Positions 11,001-18,793 of a stretch of 64,000 nucleotides of DNA are shown in pieces. Where the stretch lies: the NCBI GenBank assembly GCA_034110465.1, contig JAWUZD010000009.1:248001-312000 (forward strand). Reading direction: 5' to 3'. The stretch comes from Aurantibacter sp034110465. Its GTDB lineage: Bacteria; Bacteroidota; Bacteroidia; Flavobacteriales; Flavobacteriaceae. Made by a program: the position numbers and the translations under genes. A model generated the notes under the pieces. It was given only the letters and a program-made list of their open reading frames with translations, made no database searches and was not told the origin of the DNA. Position 1 is the first letter of the stretch. Each line of letters opens with the position of its first letter.

Positions 11001-12576
11001 ATACTTTTTCAAACTGAATCCAAACATTAGCATTTGTTGTATAAGCAGATAAGTCTACAGTGTATTGATTGTATGATCCAGAAGGAATATTACTATGATT
11101 GAAAACTTCAACGGTTGTAAAAGGTCCTGTTTGGCTTGTAGTGGATATATTTATGTTTAATGTTTTTACGCTTGCATTTCCTGTTCTTCCTAGATTTAAA
11201 GTTAGATTCGTAGGATAAGCAACTTCTGATGTAGTTAAAATTCCATTGTTGGAATCAAAAACAGAAGCTGCGGGTGCAGAGTTATAGTCTGTGACAGCAG
11301 TACTTCTTGAGACACCAGTAACTAACCAACCTGTAGGTTGAAATGTTGTGCCGGTAAAACTTTCTGCTAAACAAGGACCAGTTAAAGTAGTTTCGTTATT
11401 TGTAAGCGGATTAGTCGTATTATACGTATCTCCACCTACACAATTTGTGTTGTTATAAGTAAATACAAAATAATAATAAGTAGTTGTAGAACTTAATCCT
11501 GTGGCGTTAAAACTAGTTGTTGTACCGCTTTGTATTACTGTTCCTCCTCCTAAGCTATCACCTGGATTGTAAGTTGTTCCATTAATTGGTGTAGAACTTA
11601 AAGTTGATGATGTACTTTGTACTACTAAATAATTATCTGCTGTTGTAGCAGTAAAACTTCCACTTATAGTAGAACCAGTAATAGTATTAAAAACCAGGTT
11701 AGAAGCTTGATTTATTGGAGCAACGCAAAGCGTTGTTCCTTCTCCAGTAATATTAAATAGGTAAGGAGATTCATCAGAATCTGTATTGTCTATACTTACT
11801 GTTGCGTTTCTTGTTCCAATAGCTAAAGGATTAAAGGTAATATCGAAAGATGTACTTAATCCAATTCCAACAGTTGTAATAATTGGTTGCGTTACTGTAA
11901 AATCTCCAGGGTTAGCGCCAATTATATCAATAATAGGTGAGCCATTTAAAAGTAAAGGCGCTGTTCCATTGTTTTCAATTACAAAAGAATAAACCTGAGA
12001 TCCAGAAGTGACATCTTGTTGTCCGAAATCTGTAAAATCTCCTGTTTGAGGTGTAATGTCATTATTTTCTATATCTAACGTGTTACCAGTAATGTTAATT
12101 TCTGGTTCTGGTGTAATTGCACCACAAGTTACGGTTACATCATCTAAATAATATGATCCTCCAGATCTTTGTGTCATTGCTAATCTTAAATAATAATCTC
12201 CAGTAAGATTCAATGTTGCTGTAAATTCTTGATGCGTTGTCGTAACTTCTGAGTTTAGAATATCCCTAGCAGAAGTCCAAGGTCCGGTTGCTGTTAAGCT
12301 ATATTGAATACTAAATGTTTTGTTGGATCCTGTAGAAGAACTAGCTAGCCAAATTGAAACACTTTGTGGGTTGGTAACTACTGCATTTGTAATTATTTCA
12401 TCACCATTTGTATTAAATCCAGTTCCATTGCCAGTAACTCCTGCAGTTGTGTTTTGATAGGTTCCTGAATCATTCCAATTCCCGTAGCCAGAATTAAAAT
12501 CATCAGTAAGACATTGTGCATTGGTTAATTGAAACGCTATAATTGAGATTATTATTAATGTAATTTTTAATTTCAT
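8029..12576 (-). CDS. giant multidomain T9SS type A secreted protein
   Basis: A 1515-residue secreted protein. A signal peptide (about 1-20, ending TNAQ) is followed by a jelly-roll-like segment, a choice-of-anchor D/HYDIN-type domain (about 155-275), a fibronectin-like stretch, a second binding-type jelly roll, an IPT/TIG domain (about 548-625, SGPSGTEITINGTGFTTGTT) and a lamin-tail domain (about 640-780, IFISEVTDASSGSLSYIEIY). Ig/PKD-like and long beta-rich repeats come next. The final 80 residues are a type A sorting domain (SITIYDTLGKLLF, then AMYLVQLRL and KKIIKK). Such proteins are surface-attached or released; no catalytic motif is visible, so adhesion or matrix binding is an inference. 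It is monocistronic, with a terminator at its 3' end. Confidence 0.88.
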   Translation of the reverse strand: MKLKITLIIISIIAFQLTNAQCLTDDFNSGYGNWNDSGTYQNTTAGVTGNGTGFNTNGDEIITNAVVTNPQSVSIWLASSSTGSNKTFSIQYSLTATGPWTSARDILNSEVTTTHQEFTATLNLTGDYYLRLAMTQRSGGSYYLDDVTVTCGAITPEPEINITGNTLDIENNDITPQTGDFTDFGQQDVTSGSQVYSFVIENNGTAPLLLNGSPIIDIIGANPGDFTVTQPIITTVGIGLSTSFDITFNPLAIGTRNATVSIDNTDSDESPYLFNITGEGTTLCVAPINQASNLVFNTITGSTISGSFTATTADNYLVVQSTSSTLSSTPINGTTYNPGDSLGGGTVIQSGTTTSFNATGLSSTTTYYYFVFTYNNTNCVGGDTYNTTNPLTNNETTLTGPCLAESFTGTTFQPTGWLVTGVSRSTAVTDYNSAPAASVFDSNNGILTTSEVAYPTNLTLNLGRTGNASVKTLNINISTTSQTGPFTTVEVFNHSNIPSGSYNQYTVDLSAYTTNANVWIQFEKVSSTTSPWRLDDIEVNCGTACISTQTISSFAPISGPSGTEITINGTGFTTGTTVDIGSESATIISQTATTIIAEIPSGASTNVITLTESGCALNSSSTFTVLTESGSCTSGPSFTDIFISEVTDASSGSLSYIEIYNGTGASIDLAANNYALRFKNNGGLETDLALTGVLNSGDSFIFATSVGAGCAAVPGADGSYADQTEVFSGVNNNDCISLLKNTIIIDVWGICDGSAWINALGLGGEGYDFQRKSTATAPNTTFNSSDWTIIDYDSCDDNYTDIETYDGSSTFPSVTLQPADVNTCSTSANFSITATAGNSGTLSYQWYYNDGSSSTWTIANSTNLPLVTVTGETSNNLLLTGSVSAYSGDQFYCLVTEDGTCSSASDASQLKSDSTTWDGSVWNNGAPTNSILAILDANYNTMTNGNIIACSLVINAGNILTVANNYYIQITNDIVNNGQLIVNDFGSVVQIDDAGTYTDAGSSTPDPTIVQKSTAPISAWYEYTFWSSPVNSVTLSEALPFSSIYRRFWLNAQNFQDSYYETNNDNTQTAGAGVDNVDDNANAWQTGANGMVMAPGMGFIATLSPASFGSPGTYPHEFKSGLNTGTITTPVYRNDTELADNNWNLVGNPYPSAINVDAFFTENRFDLNASGRIEGAIYIWSHSLPPSAIVNGNYALNFDVNDYATINGSGATAGGDNNGDNVVDALDTPNRFIPSCQSFLVTYSNTPASTSGAVTFRNSMRETGDNNQFFKNSSESIPNKFWLNLSNDFGLYNQILVSYVDGATNENDGSYYDAKRHSIVMASMALYSTSNENELADKFVIQGRNPETLNIDEVINLGYRSTIDAPTIYKFSLDKFQGDFLNTTNIYIKDKYTNQLINLKDEDYAFTSETGEFTDRFEIVFKSPLDDTIDTIIETPVGNLTVFETENNTLSANTNSDLNIKSITIYDTLGKLLFNKDSINSTSFNINISNFSSAMYLVQLRLSNNEVITKKIIKK

Positions 12577-12716
12577 ATTTGTTTTACTTAAAAAGTAGCT
12601 TGTAAATATAAGGATAATATATTGCTTAGTAGCAACTTTAAGTTTGCTTCAAGTTGTTCATAATTAAATAGTTATTAACAATGTCTTTTAGTCGATTATT
12701 ATTACTTTTGATAGAT

Positions 12717-13196
12717 ATGCAAATTAAGGATTATAAATCTTTTACTTTAGAAGAGGCTAAACGCAAGTTGGAGCATTATTGTGCTTATCAAGAACGTTGT
12801 CATAAAGAAGTTGTTTCTAAATTACGCGAATTAAATATGATTCCAGCCGCAATAGATGTTATTGTGGTGCATTTAATTGATTATGAATTTTTAGACGAAA
12901 CCCGTTTTGCAGAGTCATTTGCTAGAGGTAAATTTAGAATTAAGAAATGGGGAAAACAACGTATTACACGGGAATTAAAATTTAAACAAATTTCTGCTTA
13001 CAATATTAAAAAAGGTCTAGCTCAAATTTCAGATGAAGATTATTATAACACATTTGATGAGTTGGCATCTAAAAAATCAGAAACAATAACCGAATCAAAT
13101 ATCTACAAAAAGCGCAAAAAATTAGCAGATTATCTTCTGTATAGAGGTTGGGAATCATCTATGGTTTATAGTAAAGTAAAAGAATTATTTCCATAG
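12717..13196 (+). CDS. recX: regulatory protein RecX
   Basis: RecX is a small helical-repeat protein that modulates RecA filaments. The sequence shows the family pattern: EEAKRKLEHYCAYQERCHKEV, then IVVHLIDYEFLDETRFAESFARGK and FRIKKWGKQRITRELK. The ATG at 12717 gives MQIKDYKSF and 159 residues, a normal RecX length. An upstream in-frame ATG at 12681 would add MSFSRLLLLLID, which looks unlike RecX, so I prefer the downstream start. It is not adjacent to recA here. Confidence 0.87.
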   Translation: MQIKDYKSFTLEEAKRKLEHYCAYQERCHKEVVSKLRELNMIPAAIDVIVVHLIDYEFLDETRFAESFARGKFRIKKWGKQRITRELKFKQISAYNIKKGLAQISDEDYYNTFDELASKKSETITESNIYKKRKKLADYLLYRGWESSMVYSKVKELFP

Positions 13197-13214
13197 TTTA
13201 CAAAACAAAAAACA

Positions 13215-14060
13215 TTAGTTTGTTAATGCTTTTTTGTTTTTCCAATCTATCCATTTCTGGCCTATTAGTTTTCGCATTAAGTTGTCAAAATTACGCATAA
13301 TAAACAGATTAGAAATAGCTTTTGTAAAATTTATGGGACTTCTATATAAAGCTCTTAAACTCATAGAAAAACCAGGTGTAATATATTTCATGTAATGCCA
13401 ATAACCTTCTGGCATATATAATGTCTCTCCGTGATTTAATTCTGTTTTATAACCTTTTGCTTTTGCTAAATTTGGCCATTTATTTAAATCTGGATTGGAA
13501 AAGTCAATATCTTCCCTTGTAATTAAAGAAAAAGGGATTTTGTATAAATGTTTGTTTTGTTTTTGATCAAATAAAATAACCTCTTTTTTTCCTTCAAAAT
13601 GAAAATGAAAGATATTCGCATAATCAATATCAAAGTGCATAAACGTATGCGATTCTTTTCCTCCAAAAAAAAGCATTGGTAAGTTCTTCATTAAACGTAA
13701 ACCAAAATCAGGAATTTTATAGTCTTTTTGAAGAATAGGAACTTCTTTCAAAACATTCCAAAGGAAAATTCTAAATTTTGTAGGCTCTTTTTTAAGTAAA
13801 TCGATATAATCCGCCATTTTCATTTCTGCGTGTGGTTGATTAAATCCATCTTTATGATGTACAGGTCTATCGTCGTAGAGCGGAACTGTTTTATCTCCCG
13901 CAACTTTTTTTATATAATCTAAATTCCATTTGGCATATGCAGGCCAGTCTTCAATAAAACGTTCTATTACCACTGGTTTTTGGGGTTTAAAATAGGTTTT
14001 AATAAAGTCTTGCTTTGTTATCGTTTTTACACGAGGAATATGTTCAAGATTTAGGCTCAA
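13215..14060 (-). CDS. cupin-like (JmjC-type) domain protein
   Basis: A cytoplasmic protein of about 281 residues belonging to the cupin-8/JmjC-like fold, related to Fe(II)/2-oxoglutarate oxygenases. A likely HxD...H facial triad is visible in HTFMHFDIDYAN (His142, Asp144) and EGYWHYMKY (His222), numbering from the TTG start. Such proteins are often hydroxylases, but the substrate is unknown. The longest frame starts at an ATG at 14099, yet a -7 box (14081-14088) falls inside that extension. A TTG at 14060 gives MSLNLEHIPRVKT, a more family-like start with a short leader, so I chose it. It follows the biotin operon terminator and has its own promoter. Confidence 0.82.
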   Translation of the reverse strand: MSLNLEHIPRVKTITKQDFIKTYFKPQKPVVIERFIEDWPAYAKWNLDYIKKVAGDKTVPLYDDRPVHHKDGFNQPHAEMKMADYIDLLKKEPTKFRIFLWNVLKEVPILQKDYKIPDFGLRLMKNLPMLFFGGKESHTFMHFDIDYANIFHFHFEGKKEVILFDQKQNKHLYKIPFSLITREDIDFSNPDLNKWPNLAKAKGYKTELNHGETLYMPEGYWHYMKYITPGFSMSLRALYRSPINFTKAISNLFIMRNFDNLMRKLIGQKWIDWKNKKALTN

Positions 14061-14080
14061 AAAAATAGTTATTTCAATTA

Positions 14081-14088
14081 CAAATGTA
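14081..14088 (-). promoter_or_regulatory. -7 box for the cupin-like gene
   Basis: On the minus strand the sequence is TACATTTG, a full match to TAnnTTTG. It lies 20 bases upstream of the TTG start at 14060 and just after the terminator of the bioB transcript. It argues against the ATG at 14099 being the start. Confidence 0.5.
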
Positions 14089-14100
14089 CTAAAATGCAAA

Positions 14101-14140
14101 AAAGCAGCTATTAATTTATTTGTAAATTAATAGCTGCTTT
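14101..14140 (-). terminator. terminator of the biotin operon
   Basis: A perfect 18-bp stem, AAAGCAGCTATTAATTTA paired with its complement, closes a four-base loop (14119-14122). On the minus strand it is followed by a run of six T. It sits 18 bases beyond the bioB stop. Confidence 0.9.
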
Positions 14141-14158
14141 TGATATGTGTTTAAAAGC

Positions 14159-15253
14159 TTATTTTAAAACTTTACCTTTTTGTTTTGCTTCTTCGTTACG
14201 TTCAATTTTGTGATCTGGTCTAGTCCATTTAGGTTTTTCACCTAAGGCTTCAAATTTAGAATCTGCAGCATCAACACTTTGTGGTTGTACCTTTTTAGTA
14301 AATGGTTTTTGAGGAATCATTCCTAATTTTTCAAACATTTTCATATCCTCATTTACATCAGGATTTGGAGTCGTTAATAATTTATCTCCTGCAAAAATAG
14401 AATTTGCTCCAGCAAAGAAACACATAGCTTGTCCTTCACGACTCATTTGTGTTCTTCCCGCACTTAAACGTACTTGAGTTTCGGGTAATACTATACGTGT
14501 TGTAGCAACCATTCTAATCATATCCCATATTTCTACAGGTTTTTGATCCTCTAAAGGTGTTCCTTCTACTGCTACTAATGCGTTAATTGGTGTAGATTCC
14601 GGTTGTGGATTTAACGTAGATAATGCTACTAACATTCCAGCGCGATCAGCTATATTTTCTCCCATTCCAATAATTCCACCAGAACAAACAGTTACGTTGG
14701 TTTTACGAACATTATCTATAGTATCTAAACGATCTTGATAACCTCTTGTAGAAATAACTTCTTTATAATATTCTTCAGATGAATCTAAATTATGATTGTA
14801 AGCGTATAAACCAGCTTCTGCTAAACGTTGTGCTTGGTTTTCTGTTACCATACCTAAAGTACAGCATACTTCCATATCTAGTTTATTTATGGTTCTTACC
14901 ATATCTAAAACTTGGTCAAATTCTGGTCCATCTTTTACGTTTCTCCAAGCTGCTCCCATACAAACACGAGAACTTCCGCCAGATTTTGCACGTAAAGCTT
15001 GTGCTTTTACCTGTTGTACAGTCATTAAATCGTTACCTTCTACATCTGTATGGTAACGAGCTGCTTGTGGGCAATAGCCACAATCTTCAGAGCAACCACC
15101 AGTTTTTATAGATAGTAAAGTAGACACTTGTACCACATTTGGGTCGTGTTGTTGTCTATGAATTGTTGCTGCTTCATATAATAACTCCATCATAGGTTTA
15201 TTATATATAGCAAGAATTTCTTCTTTGGTCCAATTATGTCTTACTTCACTCAT
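14159..15253 (-). CDS. bioB: biotin synthase BioB
   Basis: A radical SAM enzyme that inserts sulfur into dethiobiotin, the last step of biotin synthesis. The radical SAM cysteines CSEDCGYC are at 54-61 (Cys54, Cys58, Cys61). The motifs YNHNLDSSEEYY and RLSAGRTQMSREGQAMCFFAGANSIF (here split) provide the usual substrate and [2Fe-2S] ligands. Length 364 is normal, with a short charged tail. It is the last gene of the operon, 91 bases after the ketoacyl synthase. A -7 box (TATTTTTG, 15273-15280 read on the minus strand) in that gap may give it a second promoter. Confidence 0.97.
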   Translation of the reverse strand: MSEVRHNWTKEEILAIYNKPMMELLYEAATIHRQQHDPNVVQVSTLLSIKTGGCSEDCGYCPQAARYHTDVEGNDLMTVQQVKAQALRAKSGGSSRVCMGAAWRNVKDGPEFDQVLDMVRTINKLDMEVCCTLGMVTENQAQRLAEAGLYAYNHNLDSSEEYYKEVISTRGYQDRLDTIDNVRKTNVTVCSGGIIGMGENIADRAGMLVALSTLNPQPESTPINALVAVEGTPLEDQKPVEIWDMIRMVATTRIVLPETQVRLSAGRTQMSREGQAMCFFAGANSIFAGDKLLTTPNPDVNEDMKMFEKLGMIPQKPFTKKVQPQSVDAADSKFEALGEKPKWTRPDHKIERNEEAKQKGKVLK

Positions 15254-15272
15254 TGTGCTAAATTATTTTCAA

Positions 15273-15280
15273 CAAAAATA
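15273..15280 (-). promoter_or_regulatory. possible internal -7 box before bioB
   Basis: Read on the minus strand this is TATTTTTG, matching TAnnTTTG, 20 bases before the bioB ATG. No clear -33 element was seen, so it is a weak candidate for a secondary promoter within the operon. Confidence 0.35.
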
Positions 15281-15344
15281 GTAATATAGATTTGTTTTTA
15301 TGTTGAAATATAGCCAAAATATGGCTTTTGTTAAGTTGAAAAAT

Positions 15345-16487
15345 TTATTTTTTTATAATGACACTTACTGCATTTCCTCCAAATCCAACTGCGTTAACCA
15401 TAATTGAGTTAATACTTTTTGGTTGATTTTGATTGAAAAAAGGTAAATTAAAAACTGTTTGTTCCTGAAGCATTAAAATGGCCATTTCTAAACTCAACAC
15501 ACCTGAAGCACCTAAACTATGTCCAATTTTCCATTTATTATTGGTTAAAAAAGGAAGTGTCTTAAACGTGTTTTTTATAGCATTATATTCTGCTTTGTCG
15601 CCTTTTATGGTTCCTGGTGTATGTGCAACAATTACATCTACAGTTTCTAAGTTAGCTTGATCTAAAGCCATTTGCATAGATTTCTTGAAACAATCTCCAG
15701 TGCTTGATAACGATACGTGATGTTGTAAAATTTCTGTAGCGTAACCAATTCCAACTATTTGTGCTAATCTGTTTTTTAGTATTCCAGATTCTAAGCATAA
15801 ACTTGCAGAAGCCTCGCTTAAAATCATACTGTTTTTGGTCTTATTTAAATCTAAGGCTTTACACGGATATTTTGTGTCTGTATCTTGCGTATAAATTTTT
15901 AAAGCTTGCATTTGTGCTATGGTAAATGGTGTAAGTGGTGCTTCTGTTCCGCCAATTAAAAACTGATGAGCTAAACCCGACTTTAACCAAACCACACCAT
16001 TTAATAACGCATGTAATGCGGTAGAACAGGTTATGGAATGCGATATTTCTGGTCCAGATGTTTGTAAATCGTGTGCAACCCAAGAAGATATATTTCCTAA
16101 AGTTGTGGTTGGAGATGTTAAGGTTTCGGCTTTATTGTTTTTTAAAAAAGCTTCGTGATGATTCTCGAATAATGCTGTTGCACCTCGCGACGATCCAATG
16201 TTTACACCAAAGTTTGAATTTACTGGCCAATTAGCTTCTTTAATAGCGTTTCTTGAACTTAAAATGGAGAATAAAACCGAATTATCTAATGGCTTGTATT
16301 TAGTGTTTTCGGATTTTAAAGATTCAATTTTCTCTAAACTTTCTTTGTTTAATTGTGCAACCCAAGTGTTCTTTTTTTTAGTAAAATAATGATTGTTGTC
16401 TAAATAGGCTTCCAATATAGTATCTCGATTATCACCTAATGGTGAAATCGAAGCTAATCCTGTTATTGAAATTGGGGTTTGTTGCAT
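15345..16487 (-). CDS. beta-ketoacyl-ACP synthase (KAS I/II type) inside the biotin operon
   Basis: A thiolase-fold condensing enzyme of about 380 residues with the full Cys-His-His set of KAS I/II. Counting from the ATG at 16487, Cys154 lies in SITCSTALHALL, His289 in VAHTPGTIKGDKAE and His323 in KIGHSLGASG. The C-terminal glycine-rich NAVGFGGNAV is also present. It should perform decarboxylative Claisen condensation of acyl and malonyl thioesters. Its position between bioA and bioB suggests a part in making the pimeloyl chain or a modified fatty-acid route to it, which is inference. An in-frame TTG at 16505 is possible, but the ATG gives the canonical MQQTPISITGLASISPLG start. The divergence from housekeeping FabF is marked (short, many insertions/deletions). 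Confidence 0.88.
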   Translation of the reverse strand: MQQTPISITGLASISPLGDNRDTILEAYLDNNHYFTKKKNTWVAQLNKESLEKIESLKSENTKYKPLDNSVLFSILSSRNAIKEANWPVNSNFGVNIGSSRGATALFENHHEAFLKNNKAETLTSPTTTLGNISSWVAHDLQTSGPEISHSITCSTALHALLNGVVWLKSGLAHQFLIGGTEAPLTPFTIAQMQALKIYTQDTDTKYPCKALDLNKTKNSMILSEASASLCLESGILKNRLAQIVGIGYATEILQHHVSLSSTGDCFKKSMQMALDQANLETVDVIVAHTPGTIKGDKAEYNAIKNTFKTLPFLTNNKWKIGHSLGASGVLSLEMAILMLQEQTVFNLPFFNQNQPKSINSIMVNAVGFGGNAVSVIIKK

Positions 16488-16507
16488 AACTTTTCTAAGT
16501 TGCAAAA

Positions 16508-17773
16508 TTAAAGAATCTCTAGCGACTCTTCAATAGTTCTGTATACTTTTTCTAGTTCTTTTTTAGAAATAGTATATGGTGCTAAAATGTAAATGGTTGC
16601 GCCAAGCGGACGTAAAAACACACCTTTACTCATAAAAAACTGAAATAACTTATCGCGTAGATTTCCGTAGCGTTCCATTTTTATATTTAGGTCTAAAGCA
16701 AAAATAATTCCTGTTTGTCTAACAGAAGCTACTTTACTATGCGATTTTATATGTTCGCCAAATGTTTTGTGAGATGCTATTATGGTTGAAATGTTTGTCT
16801 GAATTTCTTTTGAAGTCAACAACTCTATACCTGCTAAAGCTGCTGTGCAAGCCAACGGATTTCCAGAATATGTATGTCCGTGAAATAAGCCTTTTTCAAT
16901 ATCGTCGCTATAAAAGGCATCGTAAATATGTTGCGAACAACTTGTAATTGCCATTGGTAATAAGCCTGCAGTTAGGGCTTTACTTAGGCACATTATGTCT
17001 GGTTTTGTTTCTAATTGGTCGGATGCAAAATAAGTTCCTGTTTTTCCAAAACCAGTCATAACTTCGTCTGCAACCGTAATTATATTGTTTTTTTTACAGA
17101 ATTGTAATATTAATTCTAAACCTGCTTTATTGTGCATTTTCATTGCTGCAGCACCTTGAACTAGAGGTTCGTAAACAAAACCAGCGACTTTATTGTGCGC
17201 AACAATAGTTTGTAGTTGTGCTAAAATAGTATCGTGATTTTCGCCATTTGGTGTTGGAATACGTTTTACGTCTAACAATAAATCTTCGAATGGTCCATTG
17301 TAAACAGACAATCCAGAAACACTCATAGCTCCAAAAGTATCGCCATGAAAACCATCTTCGAAACCGATTAATGTATTGCGTTTTTCGCCTTTATTAAAAT
17401 GATATTGTAGTGCCATTTTAATTCCAATTTCTACAGATGAAGATCCATTATCGTTAAAAAATAATTTCTCTTGATTTTCTGGTAAAATAGCAATTAATGC
17501 TTCGGATAATTTTACGGCAGGTTCGTGTGTAAATCCACTAAAAACAACTTGATCTAACTGCTGCATTTGCTGATAAACACGACTGGTAATAAAATCGTTG
17601 CAATGTCCGTACATACAAGTATACCAAGATGCAATTGCATCTATGTATGTGTTACCATCTTCGTCTGTTAAAATACAATTTTCAGCTTTGGTTATAGCAA
17701 TAGCTTCTGGATGTAATTTGTGCTGCGTTAATGGATGCCAAATATGTTTTTTGTCGCGTTCTTTTAGTGTCAT
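16508..17773 (-). CDS. bioA: adenosylmethionine--8-amino-7-oxononanoate transaminase BioA
   Basis: A PLP-dependent class III aminotransferase that converts KAPA to DAPA with S-adenosylmethionine as amino donor. The sequence has the BioA-type N-terminus (KHIWHPLTQH), NDNGSSSVEIGIKMA (107-121), DEVMTGFGKTG (236-246) and the PLP lysine Lys265 in MCLSKALTAG. Length 421 is normal. Its ATG overlaps the bioD stop by one base (TAATG). It is followed by the ketoacyl synthase 20 bases downstream. Confidence 0.97.
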   Translation of the reverse strand: MTLKERDKKHIWHPLTQHKLHPEAIAITKAENCILTDEDGNTYIDAIASWYTCMYGHCNDFITSRVYQQMQQLDQVVFSGFTHEPAVKLSEALIAILPENQEKLFFNDNGSSSVEIGIKMALQYHFNKGEKRNTLIGFEDGFHGDTFGAMSVSGLSVYNGPFEDLLLDVKRIPTPNGENHDTILAQLQTIVAHNKVAGFVYEPLVQGAAAMKMHNKAGLELILQFCKKNNIITVADEVMTGFGKTGTYFASDQLETKPDIMCLSKALTAGLLPMAITSCSQHIYDAFYSDDIEKGLFHGHTYSGNPLACTAALAGIELLTSKEIQTNISTIIASHKTFGEHIKSHSKVASVRQTGIIFALDLNIKMERYGNLRDKLFQFFMSKGVFLRPLGATIYILAPYTISKKELEKVYRTIEESLEIL

Positions 17774-18381
17774 TACAATTTATCTTTAAATATTTCCGCG
17801 TATTCTTTTATGACATTCTTATCGAAATAAGGTTCTTCGTTTATGCGACCAATATATTCCGTTTTACTCATTTTTAAAATAATATCTTCTGTGGTTTTAT
17901 GTTCGTTTCCACTAAATATAAGTTTTGTTTTAATACCTTTTTGCTCTAATAAATTAAGCGTTAAAAGTGTGTGATTTATACTTCCTAAATAATGTCGCGA
18001 CACTACAATAACGTCAGCTTTTTTAGGAATAATATCTAAAATGGTTTCTGTGTTATTTAACGGAACTAATAATCCGCCTGCGCCTTCAATAACTAAATTG
18101 TTTTTGGTTTTAGGTGGTTTTATTTTTGAGGCCTCAATTTTAACGCCATCAATTTCTGCAGATGCGTGCGGACTCATTGACGTCTTTAAAGCATAACTGT
18201 TTTCGTGAAAAACAGAAGTTGTATTAGAGATTAATTGTTTTACTTTTTTAGTATCGCAATGATCTAATTCTCCAGATTGTATGGGTTTCCAATAGTCTGC
18301 TTCTAATGCTTCTACAATAATTGCAGAGGCAACAGTTTTACCAACTTCGGTAGAAATTCCTGTTATAAAATAAGTTTTCAT
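17773..18381 (-). CDS. bioD: dethiobiotin synthetase BioD
   Basis: An ATP-dependent carboxylase that closes the ureido ring of dethiobiotin. The P-loop GISTEVGKT is at 8-16, KPIQSGELD (about 32-40) is the substrate loop, and VIEGAGGLLVPLN (about 97-109) is the conserved EGAGG motif. Length 202 residues is typical. The start ATG overlaps the stop of the upstream DUF2007 gene (ATGA) and its own stop overlaps bioA, so the three are translated as a coupled set. Confidence 0.96.
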   Translation of the reverse strand: MKTYFITGISTEVGKTVASAIIVEALEADYWKPIQSGELDHCDTKKVKQLISNTTSVFHENSYALKTSMSPHASAEIDGVKIEASKIKPPKTKNNLVIEGAGGLLVPLNNTETILDIIPKKADVIVVSRHYLGSINHTLLTLNLLEQKGIKTKLIFSGNEHKTTEDIILKMSKTEYIGRINEEPYFDKNVIKEYAEIFKDKL

Positions 18382-18791
18382 TCTAAATTAAAGTTTGTGT
18401 TACAAGCTTCGCACTTGTATTCGTATTTTGTGTAAAATGGTAATAGTCCAAAAAGGATACTTGTTAAAAAGGCTAAAAGCGATTTAATACTATTTATGGT
18501 TGAAAATAACTGTACGTTTTCGCTATTACAATTAGGACAGTTTATAGTTTTTCCTTCATTTGTTAAAGAATATTTAGAAATACTTTTTAAAATAGACTTT
18601 GCTTTTTCGGCTTGTTCTTGTGGTACTTTTATTTTTACGCCACCAATAGCTTGACTAACTAATGGATCTGTATCTATAGTAAATTCATCGGATAAATAAA
18701 CCGTAATACCATCTACTTCTAAACGACCTTTTATAATTTGAGCTTCGCTTGAATAATTAAAACGAGCAATTGTTGTAAAGGTATTACTCAT
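18378..18791 (-). CDS. DUF2007 domain protein with C-terminal zinc ribbon
   Basis: A 137-residue protein. The N-terminal 70 residues match the DUF2007 (putative signal-transducing) ferredoxin-like domain: TIARFNYSSEAQIIKGRLEV, then VYLSDEF and GGVKIKVPQEQAEKA. The C-terminal part has two CxxC knuckles (Cys85/Cys88 and Cys127/Cys130) that flank a hydrophobic stretch at about 104-120, probably a membrane-associated segment. Function is unknown. It sits three bases from the bioF stop and overlaps bioD by four bases, so it is a full member of the biotin operon, which is unusual. It could be a passenger or a regulatory/assembly factor. Confidence 0.85.
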   Translation of the reverse strand: MSNTFTTIARFNYSSEAQIIKGRLEVDGITVYLSDEFTIDTDPLVSQAIGGVKIKVPQEQAEKAKSILKSISKYSLTNEGKTINCPNCNSENVQLFSTINSIKSLLAFLTSILFGLLPFYTKYEYKCEACNTNFNLE

Positions 18792-18793
18792 AA

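Noticed and set aside
11786..11992. 68-residue plus-strand frame inside the giant T9SS gene
   Set aside because: It is a mirror of a choice-of-anchor D domain, with no start signal or independent coding evidence.
15310..15328. Terminator between the ketoacyl synthase and bioB
   Set aside because: The AGCC/GGCT hairpin there has only a 4-bp GC stem and no proper T run, too weak to stop transcription.
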